Notes: generated by a model not told the origin, from the letters alone. Positions 52,904-61,840 are shown, counted from the first letter of the stretch. The stretch: DNA of 64,000 nucleotides from Cyanosarcina radialis HA8281-LM2 (GCA_019359615.1 JAHHHA010000001.1:62001-126000), one strand, 5' to 3'. Numbers and translations are program-made.

Positions 52904-53821
52904 CTATCCCTCCAGCGGCAATCCTGGAACGCCCACGTCTAGGCGAACCACCTTGGCAGGTTCGAGGCCTGTAGGAGGTGGAAACGACATCCCGCCGTTG
53001 TTGACGACATAAACGCTGGTTCGATCTGCTGCGCTCCGTCCGAATGCTAAGGCGGTGTTCCCCGTCATTCCTTCTGCGGCTCCGGCAATTGTAGTTAGCT
53101 TACCATCGGGCGAAACTTTGACCGCACTGTTGTAAATATGGGTGGTGCCATAAAGATTGCCCTGAAGATCGAAGGCAAAGTCATCGAGATTAATTGGGCT
53201 GACGAAGATTTCTGGCTTTCCAGGTTGTCCGTTGGCGATCGGAATTTTGACAAGTTGCATTTTTTCGGTATTAGAAGCATACAGCACGCCGTTAAAGATT
53301 TTCAGTCCGTTGACTGCGGGAAACTCTTTATCTGGGGAACTGCGAGCTAGAGCGGGATGTTCCAACCAAATTTGCACCGTTTTTTCTGAGACGTTGAGTT
53401 GCCAAATCGCTCCTCGATAGGAGTCGGCAATCAACACGCGTTCGCGATCTAAAAGCGTCATGCCGTTGAGAAATTGTGCGTCGGGCATCGAAACTAAAAC
53501 GCTGGTTTCTCCGGTTGACGAGATGCCGAATACTGTAGGAATATCTCGTTCGTCCCAGGCGCTCAATAAGAGTTCGCCATTTGGCAAGAAGGCAAGTCCG
53601 GCAGCTTTGCCAGCAATCTGGGCATGAAGAACGGGTGGCTCTTCTTTAGCGATCCGCCACACGCAGCCATCGAAATGACTGGTAATAAATATGGTGTTAT
53701 CGGCGCTAACGGCAATACTTTCGAGGAACGTGTTGATGGGAAAAGTCGCGATCGTCTTAGCTGGAACTAGAGCGATCGCAGTTCGATCGAAGATGGGAGG
53801 TAATCCCGATGATGCAACCAT
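52904..53821 (-). CDS. SMP-30/NHL-like beta-propeller protein
   Basis: 305 residues. Repeated beta-propeller blades are visible (ESIAVSADNTIFITSH, AAGLAFLPNGELLLSAW, LNGMTLLDRERVLIADS, LDDFAFDLQGNLYGTT). The fold is that of SMP-30/gluconolactonase or NHL-repeat proteins. Metal-binding residues cannot be assigned by eye. No signal peptide. Probably co-transcribed with the ABM gene downstream. Confidence 0.8.
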   Translation of the reverse strand: MVASSGLPPIFDRTAIALVPAKTIATFPINTFLESIAVSADNTIFITSHFDGCVWRIAKEEPPVLHAQIAGKAAGLAFLPNGELLLSAWDERDIPTVFGISSTGETSVLVSMPDAQFLNGMTLLDRERVLIADSYRGAIWQLNVSEKTVQIWLEHPALARSSPDKEFPAVNGLKIFNGVLYASNTEKMQLVKIPIANGQPGKPEIFVSPINLDDFAFDLQGNLYGTTHIYNSAVKVSPDGKLTTIAGAAEGMTGNTALAFGRSAADRTSVYVVNNGGMSFPPPTGLEPAKVVRLDVGVPGLPLEG

Positions 53822-54139
53822 GCAAACTCTTTTAACTAAATTATGAATTATGGATGATGACTAATGAAATTACCATAGCTAATTAGTTGTGGAGTTTAGT
53901 TAACGAGCGCTGACCTTGCTGTTTTCGCCTGTGATTTGAGTGGGACAGCCCAGAGGGCTATCCCACAAGAGTTACTCATTTTTAACTTCGATCGAGGAGA
54001 GGGGAGAATAAATAGGAACCTAGAAGCAGATGAGAGCCGGATTCTAAGTCACTCTCCCAGGAGCTATGCTTTACCCACATCTGATGAAATCTTCACCGAT
54101 TCTTGCTTTCCACTGCCGAGCGATTCAGCGGCTCATAGC
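53822..54139. other. Spacer with a GTGGGACAGCCC hairpin repeat
   Basis: Between convergent/tandem minus-strand genes. At 53,939-53,974 GTGGGACAGCCCAGAGGGCT is followed by ATCCCACAAGAGTTAC, a hairpin repeat also present at 58,243-58,278. A plus-strand frame here (53,936-54,151) has no recognisable protein. Confidence 0.6.
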
Positions 54140-54784
54140 TCAGTCCGTTGAATATGTAGTTCGTTTTCTAAACAAGAACGATGCTAACCTGGGCGATCGA
54201 GCTTTATCGTTCTCGTGCCACCACTCTTGGAAGTCTTCAAGAAGGAAATTATGATTTTTTCCTGCATTCAAAAAATCTGAGATGTGATGTACAAAAGCGG
54301 GAATCTCAATTGTCTCTGAATTCCTTTGAAAATTAGCTTGAGTTCCTCGATACTGTCTGAATGGATGCAATTCGCAGATGAAAAAATATCCTCCTTTAAC
54401 TAAGACGCGATCGGCTTCTGAAAAGATGAATGAGAGATCTTCAATGTGTTCTAAAACGAGATTGCAGGAAATTAAATCGGCAGAATCACTACTACAATTC
54501 CAGGGTTGGGTGAGGTCGCCTTTAATAAATGTTACGTTGGGCGAGTTGACTTTCTCTTTAGCCTTTTCGAGCATGGAGTCGGAAAAATCGATCGCATAAA
54601 CTTTGTCAGCGATTTGTGCAAGCAGCAGCGTATTTTTACCCGTGCCACAGCCAAGTTCGATCGCCGATTTAAATTTCAAGCCCATCAAGGTTTCTCTAGT
54701 GACGGTGCAATCGAGATCTCGCGTTAGATTTTCGTCAGTATCGTAGGTAGCCGACCAATTATCGTATGCCGATCGAATGCTCAT
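54140..54784 (-). CDS. Class I SAM-dependent methyltransferase
   Basis: 214 residues. SAM-binding motif I is AIELGCGTGKNT, the acidic post-I residue is in VYAIDFSDSML, and motif II/III are NLVLEHIEDL and VLVKGGYFF. Substrate unknown; the C-terminal part (PFRQYRGTQANF, VHHISDFLNA) is like small-molecule methyltransferases of the UbiE/BioC-like group. Length is normal. Confidence 0.88.
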   Translation of the reverse strand: MSIRSAYDNWSATYDTDENLTRDLDCTVTRETLMGLKFKSAIELGCGTGKNTLLLAQIADKVYAIDFSDSMLEKAKEKVNSPNVTFIKGDLTQPWNCSSDSADLISCNLVLEHIEDLSFIFSEADRVLVKGGYFFICELHPFRQYRGTQANFQRNSETIEIPAFVHHISDFLNAGKNHNFLLEDFQEWWHENDKARSPRLASFLFRKRTTYSTD

Positions 54785-54935
54785 AGTCTGGTTCTTCCAT
54801 GTACTACGGTTGGATTAAATACTTTAGTGGCGATCGCCTGGAAAAAGCAGGATTTGTTCGGAAAGTTAGATCCCCAAGCGATCGCCGTCAGGCGATAATT
54901 CAACCAAACTAAGAGCAGAAAAGGCAGGGGGATAG

Positions 54936-55658
54936 CTAACTCCGATCGAGTAGGTGTTGGAAATCCTCACGCCAGCGAGCGAATTCTGCAATGAAGTTGT
55001 AACCGCATACTGTCTCCAGCGATCGATTGGAAATAATCTCTAGTATCCGGGCGGCGCGATCGCGCGTCTCTTGTTTCGGCCCGAAAGGATTGAGTCGCAT
55101 TTTAGCTCCTGGCGGGAAGGCATAGTCGCAGATAAACAAGACTTGGCGGTAGATATACATGGTGAAGCCCGGTGAGTGGCCGCCAATATGAAACGCTTCG
55201 ATCCCCCGCTCGGTAAAGTCACCCTCAAATGGGCGATCGACGGGAAATGGTCTAGCGATGGGGATCTCGGCATCAAGAGCGTGCAAGTAGACTTTGGCTC
55301 CCCAGAGATCGCGATATTGGTTAGATGCCCCCAGGAAATCCTTATGGGTGAAGTAGATCGCTTCTACTGGCTCCAAGTCTCGGTTGAAGGCTGACGGACA
55401 ATCAATCCAGACCGCCCCCGCATCGGTTTCAATCCGGTAAGCCGCGTGTTCCAAACCAAGACGAGGTACAGAGCGCAATTGCGTCACGTACTCATTGACT
55501 TGATGCGGTGCGACTCGATAGGTTTGCTCTGCCTTATCCCAAGAGACGAATTTTTCATGACGCGCTCCGCAGAACGGACAGACATCAGGCATTTCACCCA
55601 TCATGTTATAGCCACAAGTGGTGCAAACCCACTGCTGGTGTTGGGTTGTAGGGTACAT
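54936..55658 (-). CDS. Rubredoxin-like zinc-ribbon/MBL-fold protein
   Basis: 240 residues from the ATG with GGAGGA upstream; the longer frame from 55,799 overlaps the XapX gene and is rejected. CTTCGYNM and CPFCGA form a rubredoxin-like metal site in residues 10-35. The rest is metallo-beta-lactamase-like, with GGHSPGFTMY and FICDYAFPPG. The usual HxHxDH motif is reduced to FTHKDFLGA, so the standard two-metal site is probably incomplete. A redox or oxygen-related role is possible. Confidence 0.82.
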   Translation of the reverse strand: MYPTTQHQQWVCTTCGYNMMGEMPDVCPFCGARHEKFVSWDKAEQTYRVAPHQVNEYVTQLRSVPRLGLEHAAYRIETDAGAVWIDCPSAFNRDLEPVEAIYFTHKDFLGASNQYRDLWGAKVYLHALDAEIPIARPFPVDRPFEGDFTERGIEAFHIGGHSPGFTMYIYRQVLFICDYAFPPGAKMRLNPFGPKQETRDRAARILEIISNRSLETVCGYNFIAEFARWREDFQHLLDRS

Positions 55659-55687
55659 CGTAGATTCCTCCAAATTTGACTTTTGAT

Positions 55688-55855
55688 TCAGCCAAGTAAA
55701 AAATGCTTTAATTGTTCGATCGATCGAGCACCCAATAGAATCCCCAGTGCCCCTACGAATCCCATTAAAGGAGGTGCGGGTAAAGGCAGTTTCAGCCACC
55801 CAAACAGGACACCGACGATCCAGCCTGCGACCAGGGAAAGCATGAATTCTTTCAC
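55688..55855 (-). CDS. XapX-domain (DUF1427) small membrane protein
   Basis: 55 codons. GTG start with AGAAGAGG upstream. The translation has two hydrophobic segments and the XapX features GVLFGWLKLPLPAPP and GFVGALGILLG. XapX proteins are small inner-membrane proteins of unknown function, often beside MBL or amidohydrolase genes. The stop is 29 bases ahead of the MBL gene, so they form an operon. Confidence 0.85.
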   Translation of the reverse strand: MKEFMLSLVAGWIVGVLFGWLKLPLPAPPLMGFVGALGILLGARSIEQLKHFLLG

Positions 55856-55889
55856 GATTTAATACCTCTTCTCTTGCCTTTAGACTATT

Positions 55890-56273
55890 CTATTCATTGG
55901 GCTGAAAGCGGCTGAAGCCAGCGAAATGGGGTGTCACGGACACGATGACCCCATTGTCGGAGAACGGTTGTATTCCCTTCATCACAGCCTTATTGGGCTG
56001 CCCGTAAATATCCAAACGCTTCACCGTACTGTGCTGCATGACGTTACGGATGTACGGGTCAGATATCTGCCAGTGGAACAGAATAGACTCAGAGTTACGG
56101 TGGAACTGGAAGCTATAGGCTCGCATATTCGTTTCGTCAATATAGACCTCTACCATGAGTTGAGATCCATTCGCCTCCACAAACTCAAGCGACTGCTTCA
56201 CGCTCTCTTTGAAATCCTCTAGTTTGCCTTTGTCGATCTGCATGGTATTAACGAGCAGAATGGATTCAGACAT
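55890..56273 (-). CDS. Small alpha/beta-barrel (ABM-like) protein
   Basis: 127 residues; AAGGAGAG precedes the ATG. ILLVNTMQIDKGKLEDFKES and YSFQFHRNSESILFHWQ resemble the dimeric alpha/beta-barrel (ABM/NIPSNAP) fold. No catalytic residues can be assigned. It leads the operon with XapX and the MBL protein and lies downstream of an AraC gene in the same direction. Confidence 0.65.
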   Translation of the reverse strand: MSESILLVNTMQIDKGKLEDFKESVKQSLEFVEANGSQLMVEVYIDETNMRAYSFQFHRNSESILFHWQISDPYIRNVMQHSTVKRLDIYGQPNKAVMKGIQPFSDNGVIVSVTPHFAGFSRFQPNE

Positions 56274-56378
56274 ACTTTCTCTCCTTCCCTTGCCGGGTTG
56301 TTCGGTGCAGTGATGAATTTAGTATGTAAAATCTCTAGAAGCGATGTCTTGCAAATTCCTGTACTTTTGAGCAGATTC

Positions 56379-57278
56379 TTACTGACTGTTGAGGAAAGCT
56401 TTAGGACTGCTGCCCACTAAGCGTTTGAAGTGATAACTGAAGTGACTTTGATGAGTGAAGCCCAAGCGATAAGCAATTTCTGCAATGCTCGATTCGCCCT
56501 GTCGCAATAGCTGTTTGGCCCGATCGATCCGATAGCGAATCACATATTGATGGGGCGATCTGCCAGTGGATTGTTTGAACGAGCGAGAGAAATAACTCGG
56601 ACTCATGCGAGCGATCGCAGCTAGCGTTTCTAGCGTCAAATCTCGATCGAGATGTTCGTGAATGTAATCTACAACTTGCTGCAATATCTGCTTGGGCAAA
56701 CCGTTCCCAATTGAGGGCAGCGAGTATTTTTGCACGGAGTAATGCCGCAACAAATGCGCCATTAATGCCGTCGCGATCGCATCTACGTACAAACGACCGC
56801 CAATTCCACCAGATTCCAGTTCTGATTTCAGGGTTAACCCAATACTGTGAATCAAGGGATCGGCAGGGTTAACGATCGGCAGCAGTTCTACGGAGTTGAC
56901 ATCAGTTCTATCAGTGATTTGCCGTGCCAATAAATCTGGTTCAAATGCCAGCATCATAAACTGATGCTCCATCTCCCAATACGCTGAGGTTCGAGCGTTG
57001 GCTGGTAACACTCTCACCAAACCGCGCAGCGCTGGATGCGACCGTTCGATCCCTTCAAAGGTTTCAACGATCGGGGATCTCAAGGTGCGATCGTGAACGA
57101 TTAAGCGATGCTGCGGACAGGAATGCTCGGACATTTCAGGGGATGGCTGATGGTGATACTGCCAATAAAGTCCGCCCCAATCAGATGAATCGCTAGACAG
57201 AATTGCTTTGTGCGGATAAATCCTTGAAAGATCGCTATTTCCAACCAGATCGATCCTCAGAGCTTCGTTTGCTGCCAT
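56379..57278 (-). CDS. AraC-family transcriptional regulator
   Basis: 299 residues. The C-terminal 100 residues have two helix-turn-helix units typical of AraC (LTLETLAAIARMSPSYFSRS and SIAEIAYRLGFTHQSHFSYHFK). The N-terminal half (about 1-190) is a divergent sensor domain. Upstream of the ABM-like/XapX/MBL operon on the same strand, which it may control. Confidence 0.93.
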   Translation of the reverse strand: MAANEALRIDLVGNSDLSRIYPHKAILSSDSSDWGGLYWQYHHQPSPEMSEHSCPQHRLIVHDRTLRSPIVETFEGIERSHPALRGLVRVLPANARTSAYWEMEHQFMMLAFEPDLLARQITDRTDVNSVELLPIVNPADPLIHSIGLTLKSELESGGIGGRLYVDAIATALMAHLLRHYSVQKYSLPSIGNGLPKQILQQVVDYIHEHLDRDLTLETLAAIARMSPSYFSRSFKQSTGRSPHQYVIRYRIDRAKQLLRQGESSIAEIAYRLGFTHQSHFSYHFKRLVGSSPKAFLNSQ

Positions 57279-57333
57279 GACTCACAGCCTCCCTGTCTAA
57301 CTAAGAGTCGCTATTTACGTAGTCGAAATGACT

Positions 57334-57480
57334 TCATTTTAATGCAGCATTTGGTGCTTGAGTTACATTTGGTGGAAATAAATTTGCCATTTGGCTCGCT
57401 TGCTCGATCTTGTCTGGATTTCGCACGCTGTAAATCGATCGAATAGAGTCGTCTACAATATCGAAATCGTGCGATGGGCA
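57334..57480 (-). pseudogene. C-terminal fragment of an ECF sigma factor (SigJ/ECF41-like)
   Basis: Immediately after the DUF1772 stop codon and in the same frame, about 48 codons read HDFDIVDDSIRSIYSVRNPDK and then a tail to a TGA at 57334. IRSIYSVRNPDK matches the terminal motif of SnoaL-tailed ECF41/SigJ sigma factors. The rest of the sigma gene is absent. ECF41 genes are usually next to small redox enzymes, which fits this neighbourhood. The call rests on one short motif. Confidence 0.45.
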
Positions 57481-57972
57481 TCATCCTTTGCCAAGGGTAA
57501 CGCTCAGTAATGCGGCCGATCCCAGTGCTGCTGCCGTGCGAACGTGGTTCCACATCGTCCAGTCAGTCAGGTATTTGGCCCAGAGGTTTGCGCCTTCGGT
57601 GCTGTCTGGTTTGGCGATCGCTAAGGTATCGTTTAGGGGCACGTTGAACCCCATAGTCACGCCAAACGTGCCGACGAGGTACAGCAAGCTGCCCACTAGC
57701 AAATAAACAGCACCAGGTTGACTCCACTTTAACAGCGAGAAGATAGCCAGGAAAATGCAAGCCGCAGCCGTTCCCAGGAATGCGCTCATAAACCACGGAT
57801 TAATTACTGTGATGTTAATAGATTGCATGGCAGCAATGCCCTCGGACGGTTGGAGTCGTGCCAGAGCGTTTATTACGAAGGTCGAGAAGGCAAAGAAAAC
57901 TCCTGCTATCAGACCACAGCCTAGCGCTGTCAAGAGTTTCAAAACGAAAGGTAAATGGTAAAGGGTTGCCAT
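57481..57972 (-). CDS. DUF1772 membrane protein
   Basis: 163 residues with an ideal AGGAGG upstream. Four hydrophobic segments (about 8-30, 55-77, 85-105 and 140-160) and family features GLIAGVFFAFSTFV and TWNHVRT-like TMWNHVRTA. Family members include anthrone-oxygenase-like proteins, but bacterial DUF1772 proteins have no known reaction. Confidence 0.88.
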   Translation of the reverse strand: MATLYHLPFVLKLLTALGCGLIAGVFFAFSTFVINALARLQPSEGIAAMQSINITVINPWFMSAFLGTAAACIFLAIFSLLKWSQPGAVYLLVGSLLYLVGTFGVTMGFNVPLNDTLAIAKPDSTEGANLWAKYLTDWTMWNHVRTAAALGSAALLSVTLGKG

Positions 57973-58240
57973 AAATCCTCCTAGAGAATGCTTGCCAACA
58001 GTTGCCTCAGCCTATCTGGGATAGGGGCGTAAAGCTTTCATGGGTGTCAACTTAAAGCTACAACTAAGGTTAAGAATTAAATTCGGTAATTGTGGGGCAG
58101 GCAGGCATCCATTGGTGTCAACTTAAGGCTAGAGCTATTGCTGTACCTCGATCTTCAGCCCCAACCGCCAGGGGTTTTCAACCCCTGACGGATGAAGGTT
58201 TTGACCGTTAACTTGACACCGATGGCAGGCAGGATGCCTG
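57973..58240. repeat. Spacer with GGTGTCAACTTAA direct and inverted repeats
   Basis: GGTGTCAACTTAAAGCTA (58,044) and GGTGTCAACTTAAGGCTA (58,114) are direct repeats, and TTAACTTGACACCGATGG (58,208-58,225) is an inverted partner. The inverted pair spans about 115 bases and may be a small palindromic element. No gene is seen. Confidence 0.65.
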
Positions 58241-58279
58241 CTCGTGAGACAGCCCAGAAGACTATCCCACAAGAATTAC
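58241..58279 (-). repeat. GTGGGATAG/CTGTCTCAC hairpin repeat after azoR
   Basis: GAGACAGCCCAGAAGACT followed by ATCCCACAAGAATTAC is a diverged copy of the 53,939 hairpin. Directly downstream of azoR it could act as a weak terminator. Confidence 0.55.
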
Positions 58280-58283
58280 CCAA

Positions 58284-58916
58284 TTATTTAGCCACCAGTC
58301 GATCGATTTGAGTGCGGGCAGAAGCGATCGATTTTGCCAAGCCCGTGCCGCCCAACTCCTCATTCTCGATATGAATAAAGGTAATGTCGGTGATGCCGAT
58401 GAATCCAAAGATAGTTTTGAGATAGGGATCTTGATAATTTAACTGCTCGTATCGCTCGCCCGGCCCGTAGCCAGACGAACCGCGAGCCGTAACGATAAAC
58501 ATTTTCTTCTGTAAAACTAGCGGATTGTAAGGATATTCAAGATTTTCTGGGGCAAATTCAAAGGTGCGCCCGATCCTGACGATTTGGTCGATGTAGGCTT
58601 TGAGCGTACTGGGAATGCTGTAGTTGTACATCGGCACGCCCAAGACGTAGATATCGGCTGCTAAGAGTTCGTCGATTAATTCGTCCCCGATCCGAATGGC
58701 TTCCCACAGTTCGGGCGGGCGTTGTTCTGGTGGAGTATAAACTGCTGCAATCGTCAGTTCGTCCAAGTGGGGAACGGGATGCCGTCCGACATCCCTGTAA
58801 GTAACGGTATCGGCAGGATGTACCTGCTTCCACGCCTCCACGAATTCTCTAGCGAACTGGCGAGAGCGAGAACGCTCTCCTCTAGGGCTAGAATCGATAT
58901 GTAGAAGATGTGCCAT
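58284..58916 (-). CDS. azoR: FMN-dependent NADH-azoreductase
   Basis: 210 residues from MAHLLHIDSSPRGERS with GAGGAA upstream; a longer frame from 58,994 is not supported. HIDSSPRGERSRS binds FMN phosphate, and PMYNYSIPSTLKAYIDQI and VTARGSSGYGPG are AzoR/flavodoxin-like quinone-reductase motifs. It performs two-electron reduction of quinones, azo compounds and nitro-aromatics in the cytoplasm. It is transcribed divergently from an AraC gene 150 bases away. Confidence 0.93.
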   Translation of the reverse strand: MAHLLHIDSSPRGERSRSRQFAREFVEAWKQVHPADTVTYRDVGRHPVPHLDELTIAAVYTPPEQRPPELWEAIRIGDELIDELLAADIYVLGVPMYNYSIPSTLKAYIDQIVRIGRTFEFAPENLEYPYNPLVLQKKMFIVTARGSSGYGPGERYEQLNYQDPYLKTIFGFIGITDITFIHIENEELGGTGLAKSIASARTQIDRLVAK

Positions 58917-59067
58917 ATTTCCTCGCGAGCGATTACCATTCCAGGTTAGGTAAGCTATCACCCTTGGGCTATCTGATTCTTGCGCAACTATCAAAATCTG
59001 GCGATCGATTTTTAAGGGATATAGCTACGCCTCTAACTATCAAAGCTAGAAGAGTTGAGTTGCGATC
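58917..59067. promoter_or_regulatory. Divergent promoter region between azoR and an AraC gene
   Basis: A 151-base spacer with no gene. The layout suggests that the AraC protein acts here on azoR and itself. No operator repeat could be assigned with confidence. Confidence 0.45.
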
Positions 59068-59940
59068 GTGAAAACTCCTGCCACCCTTCAGATTGAATGC
59101 GCTAGCTCGCCCATTTTGTCGAGTCGCGATCGAGGTTGGGAGAATATTCTCGTCGAGCAATTTCAACATCCAGCGGGAGAAGGAAGAACTTATTACGGCA
59201 AAGAACACGCGATTTGTTTGTCTCTGTCCCCGCGTCCAGTGCGCTTGCTGCACGCTTGGGGAGATAAGATGCAGACGGGATTTTACGCTCAGGGGGACTT
59301 TTGCATTACCCCTGCGGGAGCGCCATTTTTTGCCCGTTGGGATAGCGACGATCGCTACTTGCAGATTCGCATCGCCTCTGGTTTTCTTCAGCAAGTTGCT
59401 GGCGAGTCTCTGGCGATGAATCCCGATCGAATTGAGTTCATCCCCGAATTTAGGACTCGCGATCCGCACGTTGAATCGATGGGAATGCTGTTGCTTTCGG
59501 AACTACAACAAGAAAAGTTAGGCGGTAGTCTGTACGTCGAATCGCTAGCAAATATTTTGGCGGTGCATTTGCTCAGACAATATTCTGCCACCCAACCTCG
59601 TCTGACAATTAACCAAGGTGGATTATCCCATCGCCAACTGCTGCCAGTTTTAGAATATATTAACGAATATCTCGATCGAGATCTCAAGCTGGCAGATTTA
59701 GCCCAATTGCTGGGCATGAGTCAATTTCATTTCAGCCATCGATTCAAGCAAGCAACGGGCAAGACCCCTTACCAATATTTGCTACAGCAACGGATAGAAC
59801 GGGCCAAGCAATTATTGAAACAAACCGATCGAGCGATCGTGGAAATTGCCCTAGAATGCGGGTTCAACAGCCACAGCCATTTGAGCAAGCAGTTTCGGCA
59901 ACTTACAGGCATGACACCAAAAGCCTACAGAGCAGATTGA
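59068..59940 (+). CDS. AraC-family transcriptional regulator, divergent from azoR
   Basis: 290 residues, GTG start. The sensor half (about 1-175) has a cupin-like pattern (GDFCITPAGAPFFARW). The DNA-binding end has two helix-turn-helix units (LKLADLAQLLGMSQFHFSHRFK and IVEIALECGFNSHSHLSKQFR). It is distantly paralogous to the AraC protein at 56379. Probably the regulator of the divergent azoreductase gene. Confidence 0.93.
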   Translation: MKTPATLQIECASSPILSSRDRGWENILVEQFQHPAGEGRTYYGKEHAICLSLSPRPVRLLHAWGDKMQTGFYAQGDFCITPAGAPFFARWDSDDRYLQIRIASGFLQQVAGESLAMNPDRIEFIPEFRTRDPHVESMGMLLLSELQQEKLGGSLYVESLANILAVHLLRQYSATQPRLTINQGGLSHRQLLPVLEYINEYLDRDLKLADLAQLLGMSQFHFSHRFKQATGKTPYQYLLQQRIERAKQLLKQTDRAIVEIALECGFNSHSHLSKQFRQLTGMTPKAYRAD

Positions 59941-59971
59941 CTCTGTGCCAAACGGTTCTTTTGATATTACC

Positions 59972-61453
59972 TCATCTCGCTCTCTTGAGTTCGTCGATGA
60001 CAGCAAAGCGAACATCGCGCTTTTCTGCTACTAGTTTGATGCCTGGTTGTCCTAACTTTAGGAAATCTAAACCAACTTCTCGACCGCTAACTAAAAAATC
60101 ACTAGTTGCTATGCGGTAACTGCGGTTAGGATCGAGAGGCTTGCCAGCAATTATCCATTTTTTAGTAGTTGGATCTTGGCTGACATTAGCAGTTTGCAGG
60201 TAGCCACCAGTACCTCGGTTAGCTTGCCCCTGGTTTAAAACCCTCTCTAAGATTTTGCCGTCTAGATCGACAGCTAAAACTTTGCCACCAAACGGCAAGA
60301 TCCGAATTACGTCGTATTGAGTAATTGGCCCCGGAGGAATCGCATCATCTATCCGAATCGAACCACCATTAAACACTGCCAGGTCGGCATTTGGTACTTC
60401 TTTGAACATACTGTTAGCGATTAAGTCCGTCAGATTTGTGCTGCGGTTGCGAACGCTAGCTTCTAAACCGTCTAATATTACTGAAGTAGTTGCCACTACT
60501 CGTTCTGGAGCAAATCCATCAGCCCGGAATGCTTGAAAACCTTTTTCGACCCATTGTTTTACTACTTTTGCCGTGTTGGGTCCGTCAGCAATTTCATTGG
60601 TAATTGGCTGAAGCCGGGAGTCAATTTTTAAGCGGCGAGTTTTAGTATCGTAAAGTAAGTTGTGAATGTATACGGTGCGGGCATTAGCATCAGCTTTAAA
60701 AATGGGGGTAAAGTCTTGCCCTCGCCACTGTTGAATATTTTCGTGTTCGTGACCGCCAAAAATTGCATCTATTTCTGGGACGCTTTCTGCTAACTCTCGA
60801 TCTTGAGTAATAGCCAGATGGGTAATGGCGATCGTAATATCGACTTTGTTTTTTAGCAGTTTGACCTGTTCTTTGGCTACTTCTATAGGGTCGCGATAAC
60901 TGACATACGATCGACGATTGCTATCGATAGTTAGTCCGATTAATCCCACTCTCACTACTGCGCCTCGATCGCCTTTAATATTGATAATTTGAGATTGAGG
61001 AATTTTAGGGAACGGCTGACCTTTAGCGTCAAAAACATTACTGGAAACCCATTTAAATTGAGATTCTTTTAGCCTCTGATAAAATGAGTCTTCTGGAATA
61101 TCAAACTCGTGATTGCCAAAGGTAGCAAAATCTAACCCCATAGCATTTAGGACTGCTACCATTTGTTGTCCGGCTAAAGGCTTGCCATCGACCTTGGCTG
61201 TTCCCAAGGCTGAAGGGCTAAAGAAATCCCCAGCCAAAAGAGCATAGGTGCGAGGATTTTGGCGTTTTAATTGTTGCTTTAAAGTGGCAACTCTTGCCAA
61301 ACCGCCACTACTGCCTCCTGAAACTGGGGTGATTTCGTAAACATCATTCAGTTGCAAGAAGGTGATATTGACATTTTCAGCTAAGGCTGGAGAGGCAAAA
61401 CTAACTAGCAGTATTTGTAGTGCTAGATGGCAGGGATTTGAGATTGATTTCAT
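59972..61453 (-). CDS. Periplasmic 5'-nucleotidase/metallophosphatase (UshA-type)
   Basis: 493 residues. A signal peptide (about 1-25, ending SPALA) precedes the metallophosphatase domain with LQLNDVYEI, LLAGDFFSPS, FGNHEFDIP, ITHLAI and GGHEHEN. The C-terminal 5'-nucleotidase domain (about 320-490) has NGGSIRIDDAIPPG and the substrate-stacking region. It would release phosphate from nucleotides outside the cytoplasmic membrane. Length and domain order are standard. Confidence 0.94.
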   Translation of the reverse strand: MKSISNPCHLALQILLVSFASPALAENVNITFLQLNDVYEITPVSGGSSGGLARVATLKQQLKRQNPRTYALLAGDFFSPSALGTAKVDGKPLAGQQMVAVLNAMGLDFATFGNHEFDIPEDSFYQRLKESQFKWVSSNVFDAKGQPFPKIPQSQIINIKGDRGAVVRVGLIGLTIDSNRRSYVSYRDPIEVAKEQVKLLKNKVDITIAITHLAITQDRELAESVPEIDAIFGGHEHENIQQWRGQDFTPIFKADANARTVYIHNLLYDTKTRRLKIDSRLQPITNEIADGPNTAKVVKQWVEKGFQAFRADGFAPERVVATTSVILDGLEASVRNRSTNLTDLIANSMFKEVPNADLAVFNGGSIRIDDAIPPGPITQYDVIRILPFGGKVLAVDLDGKILERVLNQGQANRGTGGYLQTANVSQDPTTKKWIIAGKPLDPNRSYRIATSDFLVSGREVGLDFLKLGQPGIKLVAEKRDVRFAVIDELKRAR

Positions 61454-61840
61454 TTGTCAGCGATCGCCAATTGATATCAAAGTTTAGAATTAATTATCGT
61501 AAAACAATATATAACATTTAATCGAGTCAATGTAACTTCTTTCAGGGCGATCGGAGTAGTATTTGAGGCCAACGATCTGGCGAACAACATCAAGTAATTT
61601 GGGTAGTTGCTCCATGGTGGAGCGTGTTGGCGATCGGGCTAATCTCCTAAATTAGGGTATTAGACAGAATTTTTCGGTCTAATCATCTCAGAAAATACGG
61701 AATTTTGGGGTAGTGTTGACGGTAGGGTTAGGATTGACGGTATTATCGCTGACGTTAGTTGAGCAGATTAGGCAGACAAGCCTAGTCAGGCTAATCCGCC
61801 AATTAGGGATATTAGGCGGAAAGATTCAGTCTAATCAATA
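61454..61840. repeat. Spacer with two diverged CTAATC...TATTAG...GTCTAATC repeats
   Basis: GGCTAATCTCCTAAATTAGG near 61,636 and GGCTAATCCGCCAATTAGGG near 61,788 begin two related units of about 50 bases, each ending with GTCTAATCA. Local hairpins are visible. No gene is recognised. Confidence 0.55.

Noticed and set aside
53936-54151. 71-codon plus-strand frame in the spacer before the methyltransferase
   Set aside because: No ribosome-binding site or similarity, and it contains the GTGGGACAGCCC hairpin repeat.
57311-57553. 80-codon minus-strand frame overlapping the DUF1772 end
   Set aside because: Composition is Arg/Lys/Ser-rich and it overlaps DUF1772; the frame at 57334-57480 explains the region better.
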